Shown here in pieces: positions 43,520 to 50,846 of a stretch of DNA of 64,000 nt. A model generated the notes under the pieces. The model saw nothing but the letters and a program-made list of their open reading frames with translations. It was not told where the DNA came from and ran no database searches. Every line of letters starts with the position of its first letter. Positions within the stretch are counted from its first letter, which is position 1. The stretch spans positions 3,038,001-3,102,000 of the forward strand of contig NZ_CP084463.1 in NCBI RefSeq assembly GCF_020405185.1, given 5' to 3'. The DNA comes from Halomicrobium salinisoli (GTDB lineage: Archaea; Halobacteriota; Halobacteria; Halobacteriales; Haloarculaceae). The position numbers and the translations under genes were made by a program.

Positions 43520-44170
43520 ATGAACCGAAAACTGTTCGCACTGATCGTCGCTGTGGCGGTCGTCGGGGCCGCCGTGAGCCCCGCGATCGGGACGGCGGCG
43601 GCGCAGGATACGAGTACGGAGACGGAGGCGGAGACAGAGACGGAAATCGACGACAACGAGACGGACACTGACGAGAACGAGACGGACACCGACGACAACG
43701 AAACTGACACCGACGACAACGAGACCGACGACGGCGGGATGGCCGCCGGCAACGCGCCGGACGCGTTCGGCCTGCAGGTCTCCGGCTTCATCGAGAGCCT
43801 GCAGGAGGACAACGTGACGGCCATCGGGCCGCAGGTGGCCGACTTCGTCACCGAGAACAACCCCGGTAACGCCCCCGACCACGCCGGTCCGCCGGCGTGG
43901 GCCGGTCCGAGCGGTGACAACGAGACCGACGACAACGAGTCCGAGCGCGGTCCGCCCGAGCACGCCGGTCCGCCGGGTGACAACGAGTCCGAGCAGGGCC
44001 CGCCCGAGCACGCCGGTCCGGACGGTGACGACAACGAGTCCGACCAGGGTCCGCCCGAAAACGCCGGCCCCGGCGGTGACGACGACGGCGACGAGGCCGA
44101 CGAGGAAGACGAGGACGGCGGAAACGAGGGCAACGGCGGCGGTCCGCCCGAGGACGCCGGCCCTAGCTGA
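43520..44170 (+). CDS. Secreted acidic repeat protein rich in N-glycosylation sequons
   Basis: 216 residues. A Sec signal peptide (MNRKLFALIVAVAVVGAAVS, cleavage likely after the AxA near residue 27) is followed by DNETDTD-type repeats (residues about 42-75), a short unique domain (FGLQVSGFIESLQEDNVTAIG), then GPPEHAGP-type repeats separated by DNES. At least nine N-X-S/T sequons are visible. It is probably exported and glycosylated; no catalytic motif is seen. The 129 bp upstream are AT-richer than the surroundings and contain GGTTTATTGG, a possible promoter. Confidence 0.7.
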   Translation: MNRKLFALIVAVAVVGAAVSPAIGTAAAQDTSTETEAETETEIDDNETDTDENETDTDDNETDTDDNETDDGGMAAGNAPDAFGLQVSGFIESLQEDNVTAIGPQVADFVTENNPGNAPDHAGPPAWAGPSGDNETDDNESERGPPEHAGPPGDNESEQGPPEHAGPDGDDNESDQGPPENAGPGGDDDGDEADEEDEDGGNEGNGGGPPEDAGPS

Positions 44171-44275
44171 AGCGGAGTCGAACCGTCACTGATCGGGAGG
44201 ACGGCTTTTCTCTCGTAGATCCAGTCGCTCGATCGAGCGCCGGAGTCCGATCGGCCGGCGGGCGCCGCTCGACGG

Positions 44276-45337
44276 TCAGAACTCGTCGACGACGGGGATG
44301 CCGACCGTCCCGTAGTCGGTCATCGCGTCGAGCTTGTCGGAGACGTCCTCGAGCGCGATGGTCTCGGAGACCACGGCGGCGGGGTCGAGCTTGCCCGCCG
44401 CGACCATCCGGAAGATCTCGTCGTAGCGCTCGGGGGGCATCCCCAGCGCGCCGAGGAAGTCGATCTCGCTGGTGACCATCTCGTCGGTCGGCAGCGAGAG
44501 GTTCCCGCCGGCCTCCTCCGTCGTGAGCCCGACCTGGACGTGCTGGCCGGTCTTCCCGAGGCTCCGGACCGCGTTGCGGCAGGTGGTCTCGATCCCCAGC
44601 GCGTCCATCGAGACGTGGGCGCCGCCGTCGGTGAGGTCCAGCACGGCCTCGGCGGGGTCGTCGACGTCGCTGGCGTTGATCGTCGCCTCCGCGCCCAGTT
44701 CCTCGGCCAGTTCGAGCTTCTCGTCGGTCAGGTCCACGCCGATGGGATTGGCCCCCAGCGCGGCGGCGACGTGGATGGCCGACAGGCCGACCCCGCCGCA
44801 GCCGTGGATCGCCACCCAGTCGCCCGCGCCCAGATCAGCACGGTGGGCCAGGCCGTGGAACGCGGTCATGAACCGACAGCCCAGCCCGGCCATCTCGACG
44901 GAGGAGACGCCCTCCGGCAGGTGGACGAGGTTGTGGTCGGCGTGGGGGACGGGCAGCTGCTCGGCGAACGCGCCGGGGGCCTCGGGCTGGAGGCCCAGCG
45001 CCTGGCGGTTCTCGCAGATGTTGGAGTGGCCGGTCTGGCAGAGCCGGCACTGCCCGTCGCCGAGGTTGAACGGGACGGTGACGTGGTCGCCCTCGCTGAC
45101 CGAGTCGACCTCCTCGCCGACGGCGACCACGCGGCCGGCGGGCTCGTGGCCGAGGATGTGCCCCGGCACGGGGTCCAGCCCCCGCCAGTCCCAGTCGCCC
45201 TGCCAGGCGTGCCAGTCGCTCCGACAGACGCCGCAGGCCTCCACGGCGACGACCGCGCCGTGTGGCTCCGGTTCCGGATCCTCGACCTCGCGGACCTCCA
45301 GCGGTTCCCCGTAGTCCGTGAACACTGCTGCGCGCAT
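44276..45337 (-). CDS. Zinc-dependent alcohol dehydrogenase (MDR family)
   Basis: About 353 residues (357 if the GTG four codons upstream is used). The catalytic-zinc site starts CGVCRSDWHAW, with GHEPAGRV; the structural-zinc lobe CRLCQTGHSNICE has fewer cysteines than the classic four-Cys loop. The Rossmann motif is GCGGVGLSAIHVA, and DLTDEKLELA follows. Proteins of this type are annotated as zinc-dependent alcohol dehydrogenases in haloarchaea; the substrate is unknown. The frame is clear although the exact start base is uncertain by one. Confidence 0.88.
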   Translation of the reverse strand: MRAAVFTDYGEPLEVREVEDPEPEPHGAVVAVEACGVCRSDWHAWQGDWDWRGLDPVPGHILGHEPAGRVVAVGEEVDSVSEGDHVTVPFNLGDGQCRLCQTGHSNICENRQALGLQPEAPGAFAEQLPVPHADHNLVHLPEGVSSVEMAGLGCRFMTAFHGLAHRADLGAGDWVAIHGCGGVGLSAIHVAAALGANPIGVDLTDEKLELAEELGAEATINASDVDDPAEAVLDLTDGGAHVSMDALGIETTCRNAVRSLGKTGQHVQVGLTTEEAGGNLSLPTDEMVTSEIDFLGALGMPPERYDEIFRMVAAGKLDPAAVVSETIALEDVSDKLDAMTDYGTVGIPVVDEF

Positions 45338-45436
45338 GGGAGCGACCACGGGGCCATCCCCCTAATACGCTTGCCCGCTGGGAACAGCGAGAGTCTGTAT
45401 CTGTGACACAAGTGGGACAGTTGAGACGATTGAGAA

Positions 45437-45600
45437 CCAGAAAGGGGCGGCTGGCTGCGGGAACCCTGACGACGTAGGCACGCGACCGGAGGGAACGCGC
45501 GTGGTCCGAGAGACGCCTTTGGCGTCTCTCGCCATCGCGAAAATCTCCGATTTTCGGACGACAGCGAGTCACGGGACCGCAGCCAGCCGGGGCGTTCTGG
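45437..45600. repeat. Half-size copy of the inverted-repeat element (copy 4, 164 bp)
   Basis: It starts CCAGAAAG and passes directly into GGGGCGGCTGGCTGCGG, so the left arm and central hairpin are missing. The deletion joint falls at the shared GAAAG of the outer end and the central stem. The remaining arm is closed by GGCTGGCTGCGG/CCGCAGCCAGCC and contains GAGAGACGCC/GGCGTCTCTC and CGAAAATC/GATTTTCG hairpins, then ends GGGGCGTTCTGG. It lies in the divergent region between the alcohol dehydrogenase and ahcY genes. Confidence 0.85.
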
Positions 45601-45702
45601 TTGGTCTCGCCGACGCTGTTCGTAGTTCTGATAGCGTCGATCACTCCTGGCCGTCGCGTCGATGGCAGGGGGTTTTTGACGGGGCTGCCCGTCGATAGAG
45701 CC

Positions 45703-46980
45703 ATGACCGAACCCATCACCGAGCAGCTAGCGGACCCCGAGACGGCTCGCGAGGAGGGCCGGCGGAAGATGGACTGGGCGCGCCAGCACATGCCCATCCT
45801 GGCGTCGCTGCGCGAGACCTTCGAGGACGAGCGGCCCTTCGAGGGCGAGCGCATCGGCATGGCGATGCACGTCGAGGCCAAGACCGCGGTACTGGCAGAG
45901 ACGCTCGCGGCGGCCGGCGCAGAGGTCGCCATCACGGGCTGTAACCCCCTCTCGACGCACGACGACGTCAGCGCGGCGCTGGACGCGGTGGAGGGCGTCA
46001 CCTCCTACGCCCGCCGCGGGGTCGACGACGAGGAGTACTACGAGGCCATCGAGTCGGTCATCGCCCACGAGCCGACGATCACCGTCGACGACGGGATGGA
46101 CCTGGTGGCGGCCATCCACGAGGACTACCCGGAGCTGATCGAGACCATCGTCGGCGGGGCCGAGGAGACCACCACGGGCGTCCACCGCCTGCGCGCGATG
46201 GACGAGGACGGCGAACTGGACTACCCCGTCTTCGCCGTCAACGACACGCCGATGAAGCGGCTGTTCGACAACGTCCACGGCACCGGGGAGTCCTCGCTGG
46301 CCTCCATCGCCATGACGACGAACCTCTCGTGGGCCGGCAAGACCGTCGTCGTCGCCGGCTACGGCTACTGCGGCAAGGGCGTCGCGAAGAAGGCCGCCGG
46401 CCAGAACGCCGACGTCGTCGTCACCGAGGTCGAGCCCCGCCGCGCGCTGGAGGCCCACATGGAGGGCTACGAGGTCATGCCGATGGCCGAGGCCGCCGCG
46501 GAGGGCGACGTGTTCGTCACGACGACGGGCAACCGCGACGTCGTCGTCGAGGAGCACTTCGAGGAGATGCAGGACGGCGTCCTCCTGGCCAACGCCGGCC
46601 ACTTCGACGTCGAGATCGACCTCGACGCGCTCTCCGACCTCGCGGTCGACACCTACGAGGCCCGCGACGGCGTGCAGGCCTACGAGCTGGCCGACGGCCG
46701 CCGCCTGAACGTGCTCGCGGAGGGGCGGCTGGTCAACCTCGCCACCCCCGTCGCGCTGGGCCACCCCGTCGAGGTCATGGACCAGTCCTTCGGGATCCAG
46801 GCCGTCGTCGTCCGGGAACTCGTCGAGAACGGCGACGCCTACGCGGCCGGCGTCCACGAGGTCCCCGACGAACTGGACCAGGAGGTCGCCGAGATCAAAC
46901 TCGAGGCGGAGGGCGTCGAGTTCGACGAGCTGACCGACACGCAGGCCGAGTACATGGACTCCTGGCAGCACGGGACATAG
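45703..46980 (+). CDS. ahcY: S-adenosylhomocysteinase
   Basis: 425 residues. MAMHVEAKTAVLAETLAAAG near the N-terminus, ITGCNPLSTHDDVSAAL, VNDTPMKRLFDNVHGTGES, the NAD-binding VVVAGYGYCGKGVA and the closing LGHPVEVMDQSFGIQA are all conserved. It hydrolyses SAH to adenosine and homocysteine using bound NAD. The archaeal form lacks the C-terminal Lys-Tyr tail of bacterial enzymes, as seen here. ATG 45703 is chosen; the upstream frame crosses the repeat element. Confidence 0.95.
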   Translation: MTEPITEQLADPETAREEGRRKMDWARQHMPILASLRETFEDERPFEGERIGMAMHVEAKTAVLAETLAAAGAEVAITGCNPLSTHDDVSAALDAVEGVTSYARRGVDDEEYYEAIESVIAHEPTITVDDGMDLVAAIHEDYPELIETIVGGAEETTTGVHRLRAMDEDGELDYPVFAVNDTPMKRLFDNVHGTGESSLASIAMTTNLSWAGKTVVVAGYGYCGKGVAKKAAGQNADVVVTEVEPRRALEAHMEGYEVMPMAEAAAEGDVFVTTTGNRDVVVEEHFEEMQDGVLLANAGHFDVEIDLDALSDLAVDTYEARDGVQAYELADGRRLNVLAEGRLVNLATPVALGHPVEVMDQSFGIQAVVVRELVENGDAYAAGVHEVPDELDQEVAEIKLEAEGVEFDELTDTQAEYMDSWQHGT

Positions 46981-47080
46981 AGGAGTGTAAGCGAACGACA
47001 CGCCCTGACACCTCGGCCGGGAGCGCGTTTATCGCGCGACCCGGGGAAGGGCAGGGCCGCTGCTGTTGCGGCCTGGCGGA

Positions 47081-47189
47081 TGAAAGGGCGAGGCGCGCTC
47101 GCGCCGCAGGGGAGTCGCTCCGTCGGCACTACCCGAACGGAGTGAGGGTATCCGGCGGAGCGACCGCGAGCGGGCCGAGGGCTTTCTGG
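47081..47189. repeat. Decayed right half of the inverted-repeat element (copy 5)
   Basis: It begins TGAAAGGGCGAGG, the right side of a central stem, and ends GAGGGCTTTCTGG. A module hairpin TACCC/GGGTA capped GAACGGAGTGA lies at about 47139-47158, and GCGAGGCGCGCTCGCG can fold within the arm. No left half is found. It lies in the 319-bp gap between ahcY and the solute-binding-like gene; bases 46981-47080 show nothing else. Confidence 0.65.
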
Positions 47190-47268
47190 ACATTCCCAGC
47201 ACTCACAGCGACTCCAGAGCAGACAGCGGTTCCTGGCCGTTATCGAGACTGATACCCGCCGGCCAACC

Positions 47269-47276
47269 GTTATAAC
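47269..47276 (+). promoter_or_regulatory. TATA box of the solute-binding-like gene
   Basis: GTTATAAC lies about 25-30 bases before ATG 47300, fitting a leaderless start. It supports this start codon and therefore the absence of a signal peptide in the product. Confidence 0.6.
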
Positions 47277-47299
47277 CGCGAGTCGCGACGACACGGCAA

Positions 47300-48490
47300 A
47301 TGAGCTCACACACCCGTCAGTCGCGAGCCAGCGCCGACGTCGAGATGGCGCACTTCTGGCAGGAGGGCGGCGGGAAGCGGATGCTCGAGGAGCTGTTCGC
47401 CGACTTCCACTCGCGGAACCCGGGCGTCGAGGTGACCGATCAGGCCAACACCATCGACGACCACGGGATGTTGATCAAGAGCCAGATCCTGCAGGAGTCG
47501 CCGCCGCCGGTGTTCGTCGAGTGGCCGGGCCAGAACATGGTCCCGTACAACGAGGCCGGCGCGCTCCGGGACGTCTCGGACCTCTGGGCGGACAACGGCT
47601 GGGCGGAGGCGTTCATCGAGGGGCCGCGCGAGCGCGTGCAGATGGACGGGTCCTACTACGGCGTCCCCATCGACATCCACCGGATGAACAACCTGTTCTA
47701 CCACGTCGACATGGTCGAGGAGCGCGGTATCGACCCGGCGCGCGTCGACAGCCCGGGCGAGTTCCTGGAGGTGCTGGAGGGGTGCGAGGACGGCGACGTC
47801 ATCGGGATGGAGCAGCCGATGAAGAACCCCTCGGACGTCCTCCAGCTGTTCGCCAACATCGTCATCGGGGAGTTCGGCGCGGAGACGTACCGGGGGATCA
47901 CGCAGGGGGAGACGCGCAGCTACGAGAGCGAGCTCCGGCGGTCGGTGGAGCTACTGGACGCCTACGCCGACCTGGCGCGCGAGGACGCCACGTTCGTCGA
48001 CATGGTCGAGGCGAACGGGCGGTTCATGGAGGGCGAGTCGGTGTTCTTCCACCAGGGCGACTGGATGGCCGGGTCCTACGAGGACCGGGCCGACTTCGAG
48101 TACGGGCGGGACTGGGACCACGCGGTCTTCCCGGGGACCGAGGACGTGTTCATGCTCTCGACGGACGCGCTGGTCGCGGCCGAGGGCGCGGACTTCGACG
48201 AGGACGCGCGCGCGTTCCTGGAGTTCATGGCCTCGCCGGGGGCCCAGAAGACGCTGAACCGGATCAAGGGGTCGATCCCGCCGCGGCGGGACGTCGACCT
48301 CGGCGACTACCCGGAGATCCTCCGGGAGCAGTTCCGCGACTTCGAGGCGGCCAGCCACTTCCCGGCCGGCCACGCCCTCCAGATCACGCCGGACGCGTTC
48401 GTCGACGCGAAGGTCGCGGCCCTGGAGTTCGTGACGACCCGCGACGTCGATCGGACGACGCGGGCGCTCCTCGACGCCTACGGGAACTGA
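47300..48490 (+). CDS. Sugar-type solute-binding protein without export signal
   Basis: A 396-residue protein with the ABC-transporter sugar-binding (family 1) fold: MAHFWQEGGGKRMLEELFADFHSRNPGVEVT, VFVEWPGQNMVPYNEAG, YYGVPIDIHRMNNLFYHVD, FHQGDWMAG and ALEFVTTRDVD are typical. It lacks any hydrophobic signal peptide, twin-arginine motif or lipobox; the N-terminus is MSSHTRQSRASADVE. No permease or ATPase gene is adjacent. It may be a cytoplasmic sugar-binding protein or a sensor. The ATG is supported by its promoter spacing. Confidence 0.82.
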   Translation: MSSHTRQSRASADVEMAHFWQEGGGKRMLEELFADFHSRNPGVEVTDQANTIDDHGMLIKSQILQESPPPVFVEWPGQNMVPYNEAGALRDVSDLWADNGWAEAFIEGPRERVQMDGSYYGVPIDIHRMNNLFYHVDMVEERGIDPARVDSPGEFLEVLEGCEDGDVIGMEQPMKNPSDVLQLFANIVIGEFGAETYRGITQGETRSYESELRRSVELLDAYADLAREDATFVDMVEANGRFMEGESVFFHQGDWMAGSYEDRADFEYGRDWDHAVFPGTEDVFMLSTDALVAAEGADFDEDARAFLEFMASPGAQKTLNRIKGSIPPRRDVDLGDYPEILREQFRDFEAASHFPAGHALQITPDAFVDAKVAALEFVTTRDVDRTTRALLDAYGN

Positions 48491-48579
48491 CGCGGTTCGT
48501 CGCCAAGTCCCCACGAGCGCAATCACCACGCCCCGCGCGAGCGTAAATTTCAATTCGTCAGCCGGCTAACCGATCGCTC

Positions 48580-49356
48580 GTGGCTGGACGTAACGACTGG
48601 GACACCGACGCCTACGACGCCGACACCGCCTTCGTCTACGAGTACGGCGAGAGCCTGATCGACCTGCTGGACCCGAAACCAGGGGCGCGCGTGCTCGACC
48701 TGGGGTGCGGGACGGGCCACCTCACCGCCGACCTGGCCGCGGCCGTCGGCGACGGCGAAGTCGTCGGGATCGACCGGTCCGCCGAGATGGTCGCAGCGGC
48801 GCGGGAGAACTACCCCGACCTCCGCTTCGAGTGCGTCGACGCGACCGAGTACGAGACCGACGAGCCGTTCGACGCCGTCTTCTCGAACGCGGCGCTGCAC
48901 TGGATCGCGGACCAGCGGGCCGTCGCCGAGCGGGTCCGCGACGCGCTGGCGCCGGGCGGTCGCTTCGTCGCCGAGATGGGCGGCAGCGGCAACGTCGCCG
49001 CCATCGTCGACGCGACGCTGGCCGAACTGGCCGAGCGGGGCTACGACGTCGACCACCCCTGGTACTTCCCGACGGTCGGCGAGCAGGCCGGGCTGCTGGA
49101 GTCGGCCGGTTTCGAGGTGCGACTGGCGCGGCTGTTCGACCGGCCCACCGACCTCGACGGCCCGGACGGGCTCCGCGACTGGCTGGCGGTGTTCGGCGAC
49201 TCGCTGTTCGCCGACCTGACCGAGGCGGAGCGGACGGCGGTCGTCGAGCGCGTCGAGGATCGCCTCCGGCCCGAGCTGTACGACCCGGAGACGGAGACCT
49301 GGACCGCCGACTACCGGCGGCTGCGGTTCGTGGCCGTGCGTCAGGAGATAGCGTAG
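48580..49356 (+). CDS. Class I SAM-dependent methyltransferase (trans-aconitate methyltransferase-like)
   Basis: A 258-residue methyltransferase from GTG 48580. Motif I is VLDLGCGTGHLTADLA, post-I is VVGIDRSAEMVAAAREN, and FDAVFSNAALHWIADQ plus APGGRFVAEMGGSGN match the trans-aconitate methyltransferase/ubiquinone-type group. The substrate is unknown. It ends close to a short duplicated GAGCAGAGAGAAGAC stretch (about 49361 and 49376). Confidence 0.85.
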   Translation: MAGRNDWDTDAYDADTAFVYEYGESLIDLLDPKPGARVLDLGCGTGHLTADLAAAVGDGEVVGIDRSAEMVAAARENYPDLRFECVDATEYETDEPFDAVFSNAALHWIADQRAVAERVRDALAPGGRFVAEMGGSGNVAAIVDATLAELAERGYDVDHPWYFPTVGEQAGLLESAGFEVRLARLFDRPTDLDGPDGLRDWLAVFGDSLFADLTEAERTAVVERVEDRLRPELYDPETETWTADYRRLRFVAVRQEIA

Positions 49357-49412
49357 ACGAGCAGAGAGAAGACGAGCAGAGAGAAGACGAGCGAACCGAA
49401 CGACGGCCGGCG

Positions 49413-50186
49413 TCAGTTCCGCGTCGAGCCCGTGCCGCACTGCACGATGAACACGAGGCTGCCGTCCTCGAGTTCGGCGATGCGCGTCCGGGTGGTGAAG
49501 GTCCCACCGTCCCCGCGACGGCCCTCGCAGGCGCCGACCCAGTGCCAGCCGTCCCCGAGGCTCGGGAGGGCGTCGGACTCGAGCCGGTCGATCTCCGCCT
49601 CGGTGAACAGCTCGCGCCAGTCGACGCCGGAGAGGTCCCCGGGGGCGACGCCGAACTGGCGGGCGAAGGCCGGATCGGCGAACGCGACGGTCCCGTCGGG
49701 CGACGCGATCGCGGTGCCGTCGGGCACGAGCTCCAGCGCGGCGAGCGCGCGGCCGGCCAGGGCCGCGTCGCGCTCGTGGCCCACGAGGCGCCGGACGCGG
49801 TCGACGACGCCCTCGGGATCCGTCCCAGCGGCGTGCTCGCTCCAGTCGTCCTCGCGGACGGCGGCCCGGCGGTCGTCGGCGGGGTCGGCCGCGACGAGGA
49901 GGACGGGCACGCGCGGCGCGCGCTCTCGGACGGCGGTCAGCAGGTCCCGACCGTCCGCCAGCGTCGCGTCGGCGGCGACGACGCAGTCCACCTCGTCGAG
50001 GGCGGCCAGCGCCCCTGACGACGGCGGTCGGGACCGGACGTCGACGCCGTCGGCCGACCGGAGTCGCGACTCGACCGCGTCGGGCGAGTCAGCGTCGTCG
50101 CCGACCCACAGGACGTCGATGGGATCGCCGAGCGCGTCGGCGTCGGGCGGGGACGGCGGCGACGCGTCGTCAGACGGCGTCGACAT
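49413..50186 (-). CDS. Receiver-like plus PAS domain protein
   Basis: About 257 residues. Residues 20-135 have receiver-like alternation (IDVLWVGDDADSPDAVESRL, VDCVVAADATLADGRDLLTAV, VPVLLVAADP), but the phosphorylatable Asp position is unclear (VVAADA). Residues 145-250 form a PAS domain (ALELVPDGTAIASPDGTVAFADPAFARQFG). There is no kinase or output domain, so it is probably a signalling adaptor. It is the last gene of a minus-strand cluster with HalOD1. Confidence 0.75.
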   Translation of the reverse strand: MSTPSDDASPPSPPDADALGDPIDVLWVGDDADSPDAVESRLRSADGVDVRSRPPSSGALAALDEVDCVVAADATLADGRDLLTAVRERAPRVPVLLVAADPADDRRAAVREDDWSEHAAGTDPEGVVDRVRRLVGHERDAALAGRALAALELVPDGTAIASPDGTVAFADPAFARQFGVAPGDLSGVDWRELFTEAEIDRLESDALPSLGDGWHWVGACEGRRGDGGTFTTRTRIAELEDGSLVFIVQCGTGSTRN

Positions 50187-50219
50187 CGTCACGGCACCCG
50201 TGACGGGTCGCGACGCCGG

Positions 50220-50375
50220 TCATTGGACGACCCGCTCGACGACGGTCGACTGGATCCAGGCGTTGCCGTTCTCCGGGTCGGCGATCATCCCCACCGTCGC
50301 GTCCCCGACGGCGAACTCCTCGTAGGTCTCCCTGATCGCGCCCGGAGAGGCGGTCGCGTCCGTCGCGCCGGACAT
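50220..50375 (-). CDS. 51-residue small haloarchaeal protein (DUF7331-like)
   Basis: The product begins MSGATDATASPGAIRETYEE and continues with VGMIADPENGNAWIQS. The DPENGNAWIQS pattern resembles short haloarchaeal DUF7331-type proteins. Its ATG shares one base with the TGA of the HalOD1 gene, so they are co-translated. Function unknown; the family name is a tentative match. Confidence 0.65.
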   Translation of the reverse strand: MSGATDATASPGAIRETYEEFAVGDATVGMIADPENGNAWIQSTVVERVVQ

Positions 50376-50632
50376 CACTCCACCCCCGCCATCTCGGGTT
50401 CGGCCTCGCCCGTCACCGTCACGGAGCCGTCGCCGTCGACCACGACCGTGTGCCCGTGGTAGGCGAACTCGACGCTGGCGTCCCCGGCGCTGCCGACGAT
50501 CGCCTTGACGGCGTCGACGTCGACGGCGTCGTAGAGGGGGTCCATCTCGAGGGGGTCCGCGCCCGTCCGTTCCGCGATGGCCGTGACGATGTCCGAGCAG
50601 AGGCCGGCGGTGTCGATCGTGGTGGATTCCAT
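50375..50632 (-). CDS. HalOD1 output-domain protein
   Basis: An 85-residue stand-alone HalOD1 domain: SDIVTAIAERTGADPLEMDPLYDAVDVDAV and VEFAYHGHTVVVDGDGSVTV are the family hallmarks. HalOD1 is a haloarchaeal output domain found in two-component networks. It begins the minus-strand cluster and is divergent from the 1708-residue sensor 214 bases away, a likely functional partner. Confidence 0.85.
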   Translation of the reverse strand: MESTTIDTAGLCSDIVTAIAERTGADPLEMDPLYDAVDVDAVKAIVGSAGDASVEFAYHGHTVVVDGDGSVTVTGEAEPEMAGVE

Positions 50633-50846
50633 TGTGTTTCTAGGGACGCGCCAGCCGACCATGTCCCTGGCTTCAATATGCGTTGGCCGGCGACCGATCC
50701 GGGGGTAACATGTATAGCGTCCGGGCATCGAACGCGCGAATCGGCGGTTCTCGCGGCCGATTCGAGCGATCGGACGAACGGCCGGGGCGCCCGTCGCCGC
50801 GCGTCCGGTCGGTAAGCACTTCCGAACGAGGGCAATACACGTAGAC

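Noticed and set aside
39923..44011. A 1362-codon minus-strand open frame opposite the HTH-10, hisG and deaminase genes
   Set aside because: It is antisense to three well-identified genes, and its Val/Asp/Gly-rich translation is typical of shadow frames in this GC range.
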